DNA from: Dickeya oryzae
Lineage (GTDB): Bacteria > Pseudomonadota > Gammaproteobacteria > Enterobacterales > Enterobacteriaceae
Assembly (NCBI RefSeq): GCF_009372235.1
Contig: NZ_SULL01000014.1
Span: 62,001-126,000 of the forward strand
DNA length: 64,000 nucleotides
Direction of reading: 5' to 3'
Notes under the pieces: model-generated
What the model saw: only the letters and a program-made list of their open reading frames with translations
Databases searched by the model: none
Told to the model about the DNA's origin: nothing
Program-made: the position numbers and the translations under genes
Shown: positions 10,201 through 19,722 of the stretch, piece by piece
Position numbering within the stretch: position 1 is the first letter of the stretch
How the letters are laid out: every line of letters starts with the position of its first letter

Positions 10201-11283
10201 ACGACCGAACCGTTGGTGATTGATTATCGCTTCAAGCCGGAAGCAGTGGCGTCTATTGGGGTGGTGGTAAAGGCCAAGGCATTGTATTTCTTTAATAAAA
10301 CTATCTTTGAATATACCGCCGCCGAGTGGCGCATGGGGAATTACGAGCTGGTGGGCAAAATCGGCAGCACGAAAGACGCGATGGTGCCGGAAAAGCCGGA
10401 AACACTGGGAATAGGGAAAAAAGCCAATCCGCCGGAATACCGCGCCATTAAAGGAGCGGAAGCGAAGAGCCTGCTGCAAGGGAATCAGCCGATTGCCGGC
10501 AGCGGCGACGAGCGAATGCGTATTTTGCGTGATGAACGTAAGACCATAGAAAAATACCTGCAAAAACTGAAACAGCGCAGCCTGAGCGCAGGAAATAAAA
10601 GGAAAACGCTGGAAACGAAATATGTGGAGCTGCTGCAGCGTAAAAGTCAGTACCACCGGGCGTTGGTGGGAAAATTTAATGATGAACAGGCCAATCGCCA
10701 GCTTGCTGAATTCAACAAAAAATATGGTATCGAGATGTTGCAAAACCAGTATGCCGAACTGGTTGATGAAGAACATAAGCTGATGCAAGGCATTGAAGCC
10801 AATATAGAGAAGTTGCGATCGTTGTCGAATGTTGATGGCGCTATGTTGGAAAAACAGGGATTGACGTCATCGCTGGAGGCGGTTGAAGACAGCAAGAACC
10901 ACATCAAACAACTGCATCTTCCCGATTCCCAGGCGTTCGGCAAATCACTTGCCGAGGCCAGCGACGGGCTGACGGCCGCGATAGACAAAGACGCGGTGGT
11001 GATGGTCGGTATCAATCGCGTGATGGGGTATAACGAATTTATTCAACAGTCCACCACTCGTGAGTTTTTAATGACCACGACTCGCAAGAATATTGTTGCT
11101 GTCGATGCGGCGCTGGCGAATTTCCATCAGCAAAAATCCCAGGCGAGTGTGGAAGCCCTGCTGCATGCGATCGGCGTTTATCTGACGAATAACAGCCATA
11201 GTCAACGCACGCCGATCGTCAGACTACTGCAACATCAGGCAAAAGCGGCACTGGAGAGTTTCAACGCGGCAAAGGTGCAATGA
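7216..11283 (+). CDS. Giant DUF4157 (eCIS core domain) protein, 1355 aa
   Basis: After a disordered basic leader (1-45), residues ~45-140 form a DUF4157/eCIS-core domain: SSLKSGMEQLSGQSLDHVRV, then DIHLAPGQ and a zinc-metallopeptidase-like HELGH (99-103). DUF4157 proteins are a hallmark of eCIS loci and are proposed to be cargo-associated. Residues ~150-330 are mixed helical. From ~340 to ~1075 the protein is a long run of alternating beta-strand blocks with motifs such as GLSLTDAELNLQPLTGLDI and GLTVKSFQPKLDELHFSAFG, suggesting a repetitive beta scaffold. Residues ~1090-1355 are helical, with charged coiled coils (ERMRILRDERKTIEKYL). No Shine-Dalgarno is obvious. It is the last gene of the eCIS block; a terminator read in the opposite direction follows. 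I see no known toxin catalytic motif. Confidence 0.85.
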   Translation: MADFNSASRQQRHHTQSVTQRKPHRGGAALPDNRQSAPSAGQTGLPSSLKSGMEQLSGQSLDHVRVHYNSDKPAHYGAYAYAQGADIHLAPGQSHHLPHELGHVVQQAQGRVRATTQLHGAGINDDPALEAEATRMGQQAQQMAIASPLTGDRGLAASSAGPVQRYAWSGSHQAMQRSVVSDFTFSLLKTHLLPLGLNNILLFADGQALKMLSHYESFGKIIDKVTVFSNALSTAIGIWEALPAPVRTGILFLAGKVASYLPSQRAVSFSHSLLVAADEGASTHVLLQVVDILKIAINAASHPISSAVKFGQYLYANWWQGPGAGRAPTSTTGKQGKTTSPDEQKKAIASLDLHIIWLKVGSVKLKNTQQESDGKTTQGGLHAGFSLGYRLFDHEGSLGQNGKLTLILPWEGGAILESQESINLSKEIVFGSDLFVVRQLDMTSLSVSNEGLQQLGFFLKEFSIGNRTVLAQDIRARYQKNTGMTFSAYAGIGLYGWNAGAHLMLELDETGHFKSGSLDDFHESKGVVTIKQAAISKTNGLSLTDAELNLQPLTGLDIRGMIASLAVNNKAVTGEGLIVGQRIPLLGDRVMLEKVQGELRAGTDEWEAAASATLNILFSEVKAGGTASIRYNSREKKTHIVLSNGHFEADYQAFHLKSSELGYDHDQRRFTMKQAVLRIKAIDVEGEVNDVSIDSNGVNFSSAIVRGPQKLALFSGFTLEQLQFLIAENGKSMTLTSDAALKLAKVTGSAKQLRLSMGADGFQGTVASASVATSLFSLGINDAQINRDGLHVDKAGLTLLPNRPASDDNNMTEFVPGFNTGIMDFLPIGPVTFLVSGVDLRQSGLTVKSFQPKLDELHFSAFGASARLNPSELFGEVEYQNQLSLERLAAGLPLKVEIIFPIFTGLEVYGSLEAKANLNINILLNAKGKDGIWAIGKHAIFKGEIGLRAELGVNAGTQLLLALSAGAFAEGKAMLNSQVNLGGQARFDRDTRQFKTTEPLVIDYRFKPEAVASIGVVVKAKALYFFNKTIFEYTAAEWRMGNYELVGKIGSTKDAMVPEKPETLGIGKKANPPEYRAIKGAEAKSLLQGNQPIAGSGDERMRILRDERKTIEKYLQKLKQRSLSAGNKRKTLETKYVELLQRKSQYHRALVGKFNDEQANRQLAEFNKKYGIEMLQNQYAELVDEEHKLMQGIEANIEKLRSLSNVDGAMLEKQGLTSSLEAVEDSKNHIKQLHLPDSQAFGKSLAEASDGLTAAIDKDAVVMVGINRVMGYNEFIQQSTTREFLMTTTRKNIVAVDAALANFHQQKSQASVEALLHAIGVYLTNNSHSQRTPIVRLLQHQAKAALESFNAAKVQ

Positions 11284-11321
11284 GCTGAGGGGGTATCGGA
11301 ACAGGACGGTTGATGATATCG

Positions 11322-11346
11322 AAAAAACCTCCCCATGACGGGGAGG
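11322..11346 (-). terminator. Intrinsic terminator of argS
   Basis: On the minus strand the hairpin CCTCCCC-GTCAT-GGGGAGG is followed directly by six T. It lies 20 bases past the argS stop and also faces the incoming eCIS operon. Confidence 0.85.
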
Positions 11347-11365
11347 GAGGTGGATGCAAAAGAAA

Positions 11366-13096
11366 TTACATCTTCTCAACGGTCTGGATGCCAAGCGTAT
11401 CCAGGCCGGTTTTCAGCGTTTTCGCGGTCAGCTGTGCCAGTTTGAGACGGCTCTGGCGGGTACTGTCGTTGTCAGCATTGAGAATAGGGCAGTTTTCGTA
11501 AAAACCGGAGAACACCCCAGCCAGATCGTAGAGGTAAGCACACATCACATGTGGCGTACCATCGCGTGCTACGGTCGTTACGGTTTCTTCAAACTGCAGC
11601 AAACGGGTAGCCAGCGCCTGTTCGTGTTCTGCTGTCAGCACGATAGGCTGAGTCAGGCTGCTTTCTTCCACGTCAGCACGTTTGAAAATAGACGCCACGC
11701 GAGTGTAAGCGTACTGCATATACGGCGCGGTGTTGCCTTCGAACGCCAGCATGTTATCCCAGTCGAAGATGTAGTCGGTGGTGCGGTTTTTCGACAAGTC
11801 AGCGTATTTGACCGCGCCGATAGAGACCACTTGCGCCAGTTGTTCCAGCTCGGTACGTTCCATGTCTGGATTTTTACCGGCAATCAGCGTCAGTGCACGT
11901 TCGTAGGCTTCATCCAGCAGTTCGGACAATTTGATGGTGCCACCAGCACGGGTTTTAAACGGTTTGCCGTCTTTACCCAGCATCATGCCGAACATGTGGT
12001 GTTCCAGGCTGACGGATTCCGGCACGTAACCGGCTTTGCGTACGATGCTCCAGGCCTGCATCAGGTGCTGATGCTGGCGAGAATCGATGTAATACAGCAC
12101 ACGGTTGGCACCCAGCTTTTCGTAGCGATATTTGGCACAGGCGATGTCCGTGGTGGTATAGAGGTAGCCGCCATCCTTTTTCTGGATGATGACGCCCATC
12201 GGCTCGCCTTCCTTGTTTTTGTATTCATCCAGATAGACCACGATGGCGCCTTCGCTCTCTTCTGCCAGCCCTTTGGCTTTCAGGTCTGCGACGATGTCAG
12301 GCAGCATGGCGTTATAAAGGCTTTCGCCCATGACATTCTCTGGCGTCAATGACACATTCAGGCGGTCATAACTGCGCTGGTTCTGCACCATGGTGATGTC
12401 GACCAGTTTGCGCCACATTGAACGGCAGTACTCATCGCCGCTTTGCAGTTTCACCACATAGCCACGTGCTCGCTCAGCGAACGCTTCATCGTCGTCGTAC
12501 TGTTTTTTCGCTTCGCGGTAGAAGGCTTCCAGATCAGCCAGTTCCAGGTCTTGGGTGCTGTCATTTTGGACATCTTCCAGATGCGCGATCAGCATGCCAA
12601 ATTGTGTCCCCCAGTCGCCGACATGGTTGGCACGGATAACGTAGTGACCGAGGAACTCCAGTGTTCGCACGGCCGCATCACCGATGATGGTGGAGCGCAG
12701 GTTGCCGACGTGCATCTCTTTTGCAACGTTGGGGGCGGAATAGTCAACGACGATAGTTTGCGGCTCAACCGGTGAAACACCCAGTTTCGGTGCCGTCAGC
12801 GCGTGCTCCAGTTGGGCAGACAACCATTGAGGATCGAGAAAGATATTGATGAAACCGGGACCGGCAATTTCCGTCTTGGCTGCAATGCCATCTAATTGCA
12901 GCGTGTTAACTACTTTTTCGGCCAACTGGCGTGGCGGCATGCCTAATTTCTTGGCGGCAGCCATGATACCGTTTGCCTGATAATCACCAAATTGCGCTTT
13001 TGCTGACTGGCGAACCATTGCTTCGCTGTCAGCGGGTGCGCCCGCCGCAATCATTGCCTGATGGACTTTTTCTGAAAGAAGAGCCTGAATATTCAC
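11366..13096 (-). CDS. argS: Arginyl-tRNA synthetase
   Basis: Class I aminoacyl-tRNA synthetase that charges tRNA-Arg in the cytoplasm. The protein has 576 residues, the usual enterobacterial length. It starts [21 protein letters not shown], with an N-terminal additional domain, the HIGH-type motif in [20 protein letters not shown], and the anticodon-binding DALR domain at the end ([18 protein letters not shown], then [17 protein letters not shown]). Transcription is monocistronic, ending at the hairpin at 11322-11346. Confidence 0.98.
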   Translation of the reverse strand: MNIQALLSEKVHQAMIAAGAPADSEAMVRQSAKAQFGDYQANGIMAAAKKLGMPPRQLAEKVVNTLQLDGIAAKTEIAGPGFINIFLDPQWLSAQLEHALTAPKLGVSPVEPQTIVVDYSAPNVAKEMHVGNLRSTIIGDAAVRTLEFLGHYVIRANHVGDWGTQFGMLIAHLEDVQNDSTQDLELADLEAFYREAKKQYDDDEAFAERARGYVVKLQSGDEYCRSMWRKLVDITMVQNQRSYDRLNVSLTPENVMGESLYNAMLPDIVADLKAKGLAEESEGAIVVYLDEYKNKEGEPMGVIIQKKDGGYLYTTTDIACAKYRYEKLGANRVLYYIDSRQHQHLMQAWSIVRKAGYVPESVSLEHHMFGMMLGKDGKPFKTRAGGTIKLSELLDEAYERALTLIAGKNPDMERTELEQLAQVVSIGAVKYADLSKNRTTDYIFDWDNMLAFEGNTAPYMQYAYTRVASIFKRADVEESSLTQPIVLTAEHEQALATRLLQFEETVTTVARDGTPHVMCAYLYDLAGVFSGFYENCPILNADNDSTRQSRLKLAQLTAKTLKTGLDTLGIQTVEKM

Positions 13097-13796
13097 CGGT
13101 TTACCCTAAATGACGAATCAAGCCTTTCTTTATACCATATTTGGGTGGTGTAGTCAGCAGAGCCGCATAACAAGCGCCCCGGGCGGGGCGGCAATAAAAA
13201 TAAATACAGTGCCTGATAATGCGGCAAGATACTTGCTGTCATTATCGATAGTCAGAATTAAGGTAAAACACACGGCTTACCGACAAGCCGGAATAATGAA
13301 GGGGGGGATTATAAAAAAACTTAGCGCCGTTTGTGTCGGCGATCCGTACTCAGGCGTGTGCTCTGTATCGTTTTGAAATGGCGGAACAGAGAATAGCCAG
13401 CAATGACAACCAGCATAGAGAACGTTATTAGCAACATGATGAATGCCCTTCAGTCATTTAGTGGAGAGTGGGTAGTTTCGAAGTTATCTGCTTTTCGTTT
13501 ATTTCTCAATGTTACAGGGAATATTTAAGAATACTCTCACCGGGTTTTAAAAGTCATTTAAAATCAATGAATTGTAATTTATATTATATTTCTTTCATTT
13601 TGTTAATGGTGCCTGTTGGTATTATTGTTTGATTGAAATGAAGTTTGTCCAACATTGTCAATGATGACATGAAAAGACAAGAATAGGGGGCTAATGTCAG
13701 CATTGTTTGATACAAAAAGCGGAAAAAAGACGGCGGTTATTCTGCCTATGTTAAATTATACTGAAAAAACTTTTTATTCAGGCTAATGAGGAAATA
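13097..13796. other. Intergenic region between argS and yecM
   Basis: This holds the argS promoter region, a putative 38-aa membrane peptide gene (13321-13437, minus), a GC-rich six-base-pair hairpin CGCCCC-GGGC-GGGGCG near 13171-13186, and an AT-rich stretch (13480-13796) leading into yecM. Nothing else is recognisable. An 88-residue open frame at 13110-13376 (+) has no ribosome-binding site and an unlikely composition. Confidence 0.5.
13321..13437 (-). CDS. Putative small inner-membrane protein, 38 aa
   Basis: The frame reads MLLITFSMLVVIAGYSLFRH and then a Lys/Arg-rich tail ending RRHKRR. It has one clear transmembrane helix (residues ~2-18) followed by a positively charged cytoplasmic end, which fits a single-pass small membrane protein. 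ATG at 13437 is eight bases after AAGGG, a good ribosome-binding site. After the stop the minus strand runs into seven T. The features are seen directly; the family is not recognised and expression is untested. Confidence 0.45.
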   Translation of the reverse strand: MLLITFSMLVVIAGYSLFRHFKTIQSTRLSTDRRHKRR

Positions 13797-14384
13797 ATGA
13801 CCGCTCTGTTACCGTCGACGCTTCCCCCCTCCTTAATGAATGATCTTTCCCGCTTTACGATAGAACTCCAGCAACTCGCGCAACAGCTTGAGCTTGATCT
13901 GGCTGCGTTTGAAGCCGACCACATATCCCTGCGTTGTCATCAAAACAGTACCGCTGAGCAGTGGCGTACCGCATTACTGGCTTGTGGCACGTTGTTATCG
14001 GAAAACGTGATTAATGGCCGAACAATCTGTCTGTTCACGCTGCACCAGCCATTAACTGTCGGACCGTGGCAGATTGATTGCGTGGAGTTACCCTGGCCAG
14101 GCAATCGGCATTACCCGCATGAAGGGTGGGAGCATGTGGAATTGGTATTGCCCGGCGACCCGGCGACACTTCATCCCCGCGCACTGGCCTGTTTGTCGGA
14201 TACGGCCCTGACCGCGCCCGGGATTAAACTGAAATTCAGTCATCCCCAGGGTGAGCATGAGCGATTGCCCAACCCGACGCTGGCAGTGACCAATGGTCGC
14301 ATCACGTTAAAATTCCATCCCTATCGCATTCAGGACATCGTAGCCAGCGAACAGTCAGCCAGCGAACAGTCGACCCGTCAGTAG
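13797..14384 (+). CDS. yecM: VOC-superfamily protein YecM
   Basis: The 195-residue protein aligns by eye with YecM, a metal-binding vicinal-oxygen-chelate fold protein of unknown substrate. Recognisable blocks are FEADHISLRCHQ, GPWQIDCVELPWPG, HEGWEHVELVLPG and LKFSHPQGEHERLPNP. The conserved His and Glu residues in DHISLR, EHVELV and LKFH are candidate metal ligands. ATG at 13797 follows TGAGGAAATA. As in E. coli it lies between argS and cutC. The last residues contain an in-frame duplication (ASEQS twice), listed separately, making the C-terminus a little longer and less conserved. Confidence 0.92.
   Translation: MTALLPSTLPPSLMNDLSRFTIELQQLAQQLELDLAAFEADHISLRCHQNSTAEQWRTALLACGTLLSENVINGRTICLFTLHQPLTVGPWQIDCVELPWPGNRHYPHEGWEHVELVLPGDPATLHPRALACLSDTALTAPGIKLKFSHPQGEHERLPNPTLAVTNGRITLKFHPYRIQDIVASEQSASEQSTRQ
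14342..14371 (+). repeat. In-frame 15-bp tandem duplication at the yecM 3' end
   Basis: AGCCAGCGAACAGTC occurs twice in direct succession (14342-14356 and 14357-14371), encoding ASEQS twice just before the stop. It looks like a recent slippage duplication. Confidence 0.9.
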
Positions 14385-14572
14385 GTTAAGTCCCGCTACA
14401 TGCTATGCAACCCACTGCGCCATATATAACAAATGGTATGTCATCAATGACATGGTCGTGGTGGCCGGCAAGGGATCGGTAAACTGTGTGGCGCGTCATA
14501 TTCCATGTGTAAATGCTGTCACCAGTGTGACATGCCTCTCTTCGCCACCTGCGAGGGGATGCCAGTATTAGG

Positions 14573-14587
14573 CCGTATGCCATACGG
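14573..14587. promoter_or_regulatory. Perfect 15-bp palindrome upstream of cutC
   Basis: CCGTATG-C-CATACGG is a perfect inverted repeat 79 bases before the cutC start. It could be an operator. No known regulator is assigned. Confidence 0.3.
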
Positions 14588-14665
14588 TCAACGCATTATG
14601 AGCGGGCAATTGTTTCGGAAAGTCTGGTGTTTTTCCGATGTGGTTATTTTTTCGAAGGAGGGGGT

Positions 14666-15430
14666 ATGCCAATGTTGGAGGTCTGCTGTTACAGTCTGGA
14701 CTGCGCACTGACGGCACAGCAGGCAGGTGCGGATCGAATCGAGCTCTGTGCTGCACAGCGAGAGGGAGGCTTAACGCCGGGGTACGGTGTGCTGCGTTGT
14801 GCACGGGAAATGTTGTCTATCCCGGTACACCCGATGGTTCGACCGCGTGGGGGAGATTTTTGTTACAGCCAGCAGGAATTTAACGCCATGCTGTATGACA
14901 TTGATCAGATTAAGGCGATGGGGTTTCCTGGGTTGGTCGTCGGCGTTTTGGATGAGGAAGGGCATATCGATATCGTGCGGATGCGGCAGGTGATGGCGCG
15001 GTGTGATGGGCTGGCCGTTACGTTTCATCGGGCATTCGATATGTGCCTGAACCCGCGTCTGGCGCTGAATCAACTGACGGATTTGGGCATCGCCCGGGTG
15101 CTGACATCCGGGCAACAGCAAAGTGCCGAAAATGGTTTAACGCTATTACGGGAACTTAATGAGGCCAGTTGTGGTCCAATTATTATGGCTGGTGCTGGGG
15201 TGCGTTTGACTAATTTGCACAAGTTTCGCGCTAGCGGCATTCAGGAGTTACATACATCCGCAGGCCAGTGGCTACCTTCACCGATGCGTTATCGCAAATT
15301 AGGCGTCACGCTCTGCTCTGAAACCGACATGGATGAGTTCCAGCATTACTGTGTTGATGGCGATGTCGTCGCGGCCATGAAAAACGCGTTGAGCCCACAG
15401 ATGGCTCCCTCTGCGACATCTGCTTCCTAG
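14666..15430 (+). CDS. cutC: CutC family protein
   Basis: TIM-barrel protein of the CutC family, historically linked to copper homeostasis; in E. coli that phenotype has been attributed to the MicL sRNA encoded in its 3' end. The family signatures are [65 protein letters not shown] and ARVLTSGQ. I chose ATG at 14666 (254 aa, [10 protein letters not shown]) because AAGGAGGGG is immediately upstream (14655-14663) and the homologues begin here; a longer in-frame extension exists but is unlikely. The gene has its own strong terminator. Confidence 0.95.
   Translation: MPMLEVCCYSLDCALTAQQAGADRIELCAAQREGGLTPGYGVLRCAREMLSIPVHPMVRPRGGDFCYSQQEFNAMLYDIDQIKAMGFPGLVVGVLDEEGHIDIVRMRQVMARCDGLAVTFHRAFDMCLNPRLALNQLTDLGIARVLTSGQQQSAENGLTLLRELNEASCGPIIMAGAGVRLTNLHKFRASGIQELHTSAGQWLPSPMRYRKLGVTLCSETDMDEFQHYCVDGDVVAAMKNALSPQMAPSATSAS
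15151..15179 (+). promoter_or_regulatory. Sigma-E-type promoter inside cutC (for MicL)
   Basis: GGAACTT (15151-15157), a 16-base spacer and GTCCAA (15174-15179) match the sigma-E consensus GGAACTT-N15/16-GTCTAA with one mismatch. Transcription would start near 15186 within the cutC coding region. Confidence 0.65.
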
Positions 15431-15549
15431 GTGGTACCCCGTGGGGTGGGCACCATCAGGTATTCTTCCGATGCCCTTTGCCGCGCAGCATTCCCTTTTC
15501 GGTCTGCTTGCGAGTACCAGGCCCCGACGACTTTGTCGGGGCTTTTTTT
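15186..15549 (+). ncRNA. micL: Probable MicL sRNA precursor (3' end of cutC)
   Basis: In E. coli, MicL is a sigma-E-dependent sRNA transcribed from within cutC that ends at the cutC terminator and represses lpp. Here the same layout is present: a near-consensus sigma-E promoter within cutC, a ~90-base 3' untranslated region and a strong intrinsic terminator, giving an RNA of about 364 nt. The untranslated part holds AGTACCAG (15513-15520), complementary to CTGGTACT, a string I recall near the start of E. coli lpp. The 5' end is predicted and the target pairing is an inference. Confidence 0.6.
15521..15549 (+). terminator. Intrinsic terminator of cutC/MicL
   Basis: GCCCCGAC-GACTTT-GTCGGGGC is followed by seven T, an eight-base-pair perfect stem. 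It would also form the Hfq-binding 3' end of MicL. Confidence 0.95.
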
Positions 15550-15737
15550 CTGCTATAAATTTTCTACTATAAATTGCATTGTAGCCGTTCACGTAATGTG
15601 GGGTTGGTGTGGCGATTATTCCGGTATCGAACGTGATCCATACCCAAAAATGCGCTGAATTGTTATACGCTTATCTTTTATCATTCTAAGCCGGTGATAT
15701 GCTGCTTACTATCTCAACAGTCAAAAGGAATCCTGTT

Positions 15738-15995
15738 ATGCGTGGAGTCGTTGTGCATCATGAGCATCGCATTGGTCTCATCGTTATCCGCGATCCTGAA
15801 GAGCGGTTTATCGTTGCCAAATTGCTGGATATTTATGAGGTGGAAAGAGGAGACACGGTAACCGGTGATTTTCATACCGTTGGTAATACGACGCTTTTTA
15901 ATGAAACCAGCAATCAGGACATTCAGGTCGAGATCCAGAGTACTGATATGACCGAAGAGGCGGCCATTGATATGATCGTCAAGCACCGCAACTGA
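15738..15995 (+). CDS. Conserved-looking small protein, 85 aa, unknown function
   Basis: I do not recognise the family. The protein starts MRGVVVHHEHRIGLIVIRDP and reads as a small beta-rich cytoplasmic domain (GLIVIRDPEERFIVAKLLD, then RGDTVTGDFHTVGNTTLFNE), followed by an acidic stretch (IQSTDMTEEAAIDMIVKH). The alternating strands and the central GDTVTG turn recall OB-like small domains, but that is only an impression. I chose ATG at 15738 because AAAGGAA lies nine bases upstream and the longer frame has none. It is a lone gene between cutC and the convergent cmoBA operon. Confidence 0.7.
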   Translation: MRGVVVHHEHRIGLIVIRDPEERFIVAKLLDIYEVERGDTVTGDFHTVGNTTLFNETSNQDIQVEIQSTDMTEEAAIDMIVKHRN

Positions 15996-16087
15996 CGTTC
16001 TGTGCAGTATGGGGCGGCGAGATTATGCCAGTTGGTATTGGGGCTGGCATGTCGCGCCGCTCTGTTTTTGTATATCGTGTTGCCCGG

Positions 16088-17838
<1,751 letters not shown>

Positions 17839-17932
17839 CTAGCAGAAAGATGACACAAAGATGTATGAGAGAAAGGCGGTAAGACATCACTATAAGCGGG
17901 TAGGGATGCCTTACCGTGAATAACCAATGGGG

Positions 17933-18328
17933 TTAACGCAGGGTCAGTATCAACTCCCAGGGCAGATAATAGAGGTTGAACAGGATCATCAGCAGTAACG
18001 ACACATACGTGGCCATCATGCCGGAACGTCGCCAGTTCAACTCGCGGTGGCGCAGGCCATAATAATGGCACAACCGACCAAGCAACAGCATAATGCCGCA
18101 CAGATGAATCATCGCATTCATGGCTCCGTTCATCTCCATCAGTACCAACAGCAGGCCACCGATGGGGATGTATTCGACCGCATTGCCGTGAACGCGAATG
18201 GCTGTCTGTAACTCGTAAAATCCGCCATCGCCGTAAGCCACCCGGTATTGCATCCGCAGTTTTACGACATCAACTGATAATTTCACTAACAACAATGCGC
18301 TGAGCACCACATAAAGCGCGCTTACCAT
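17933..18328 (-). CDS. yecN: MAPEG-family inner membrane protein YecN
   Basis: 131 residues, identical in length to E. coli YecN and close in sequence (MVSALYVVLSALLLVKLSVD, RMQYRVAYGDGGFYELQTAI, RVHGNAVEYIPIGGLLLVLM). MAPEG proteins are four-helix membrane proteins; the signature region RVHGNAVEYIP contains the conserved Asn and Glu. Four hydrophobic segments are visible. The physiological substrate in bacteria is not known. It lies between cmoA and yecE, as in E. coli. Confidence 0.93.
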   Translation of the reverse strand: MVSALYVVLSALLLVKLSVDVVKLRMQYRVAYGDGGFYELQTAIRVHGNAVEYIPIGGLLLVLMEMNGAMNAMIHLCGIMLLLGRLCHYYGLRHRELNWRRSGMMATYVSLLLMILFNLYYLPWELILTLR

Positions 18329-18582
18329 TTTTTACTCCATTGCCTGACCAGAAACGGCAGCTGTTATCATAACGTGTCTGTTGAACGCATAACACGAAGA
18401 TATTGTAGGTAAAATTGTCGGATATCCAATTCTGTTAATAAGAAATTGTGATAGAAGCCAACGACGGCAATCATGGGGCCGAGTGCCGAAAAATGCGCTA
18501 AAACAGTCACTTCAAGACATCATCTTCAAAAAACTATTTTCAATACACGCTTTTTAAAACGCTATGCGTTAAGCCGTAGGTT

Positions 18583-19395
18583 TTAAAAGAGCGAGGTCTG
18601 CTGCGGCCAGTCGGGGCAGGGCGGCATGCCGGGAATCACGGCGCTCAGAAGCGGCCATAGCCGTTGCGCCAGCTCAGGGGCGCTGGCGGTACCTGCTGTG
18701 TGGATAAACAGATAAGGCGAGTGTGATTGCCACTGCGCCAGTTTGTCTATCCACGGTGTAAACCAGCGGAGATTGTCGTCGGCGTCTTCATTACCAATAA
18801 ACCGAATTAAAGGGGCATCGGCAGTGCGCACCACATGGAGTGGTACTTTGGGTTTCTTGCGTTGCGCATCGCGCAGTACCTCGCTGACTGGTGCGGCATG
18901 GTGCACTGGCCGGCTGTCCATAATAACCCGGTTCAGGCCGCGTTGATGCAACCCTTGGTTGATACGGCGTTCATCGTCACCCTTAGCGAAAAACAGTGGG
19001 TGACGCACCTCGACCCCGTAGCAAAACCCTGTGGGCAGTGTATCCAGGAATTGCCACAGCGTTTCTTCCTGGTCGGGGCCAAACGCGGACGGCAACTGTA
19101 ACCACAGTTGCCCCAGACGAGGGTGCAGAGGTTCAAGACAACGGAAAAACTCGGTCACTTGCTGCTGGCAATGGCGTAAACCGGCCTGATGGCTAATGGC
19201 AGAGGGAAATTTGAAACAGAAGCGGAAATCATCATGGGTCATGTCGTGCCAGCGTAATACTGATTCGGCCGACGGCAACGCATAAAAGGTGGTGTTTCCT
19301 TCCACGCAGTTGAAATAGCGGGCGTAATCCGCCAGATCGCGCAGGCCCAGCCGGGTCCAACCCGGATGCTGCCACTGCGGTAAACCAATATACAT
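18583..19395 (-). CDS. yecE: DUF72 family protein YecE
   Basis: A 270-residue TIM-barrel-like DUF72 protein of unknown function. The start IGLPQWQHPGW, the block FNCVEGNTTFYALPSAESVL, FRFCFKFPSAISH and WLQLPSAFGP are characteristic. The conserved YFN-VEGNTTFY and KFP motifs are intact. It is transcribed away from aspS, as in E. coli. Confidence 0.93.
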   Translation of the reverse strand: MYIGLPQWQHPGWTRLGLRDLADYARYFNCVEGNTTFYALPSAESVLRWHDMTHDDFRFCFKFPSAISHQAGLRHCQQQVTEFFRCLEPLHPRLGQLWLQLPSAFGPDQEETLWQFLDTLPTGFCYGVEVRHPLFFAKGDDERRINQGLHQRGLNRVIMDSRPVHHAAPVSEVLRDAQRKKPKVPLHVVRTADAPLIRFIGNEDADDNLRWFTPWIDKLAQWQSHSPYLFIHTAGTASAPELAQRLWPLLSAVIPGMPPCPDWPQQTSLF

Positions 19396-19722
19396 AAGCC
19401 CTTGTCCTGATAGGTTTCTCTGCGAACCAACATCCTGATGCTATCCACTTTTATGGCGATGGATGTAACAGGGTTTTAGCATAATAACTCGCAATTGTGT
19501 AACCAGCAGGCAAATGCACGGCAAAAAACAAAAAAGAGTATGCGGGGCGGCCCGCAGACCGCTACCATCATACTTATCGTTGTGGGGAAATTCCTTTATA
19601 ATGCCCCCCTTTTTTCATTGGACTGTAATCCAGAAAAACCATGCCGACCGGTTCACCGATTCTTATCGTTGCTATCTGGCAAGCGAAACAGAGCACCGGC
19701 GGCGGTGTAAAAGGACATCGTA
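19396..19722. other. Divergent yecE/aspS intergenic region
   Basis: This carries the aspS promoter: TATAAT at 19597-19602, with a weak TTATCG 17 bases upstream (19574-19579). A Shine-Dalgarno AAAGGA precedes aspS. No yecD homologue is present here, unlike in E. coli. Confidence 0.5.

Noticed and set aside
11354-12352. A 332-codon open frame on the plus strand across argS
   Set aside because: Antisense shadow of argS; composition is Phe/His/Gln-rich and has no family features.
13110-13376. An 88-codon plus-strand frame after argS
   Set aside because: No ribosome-binding site, mixed basic/Cys composition, and the opposite strand has a better small ORF.
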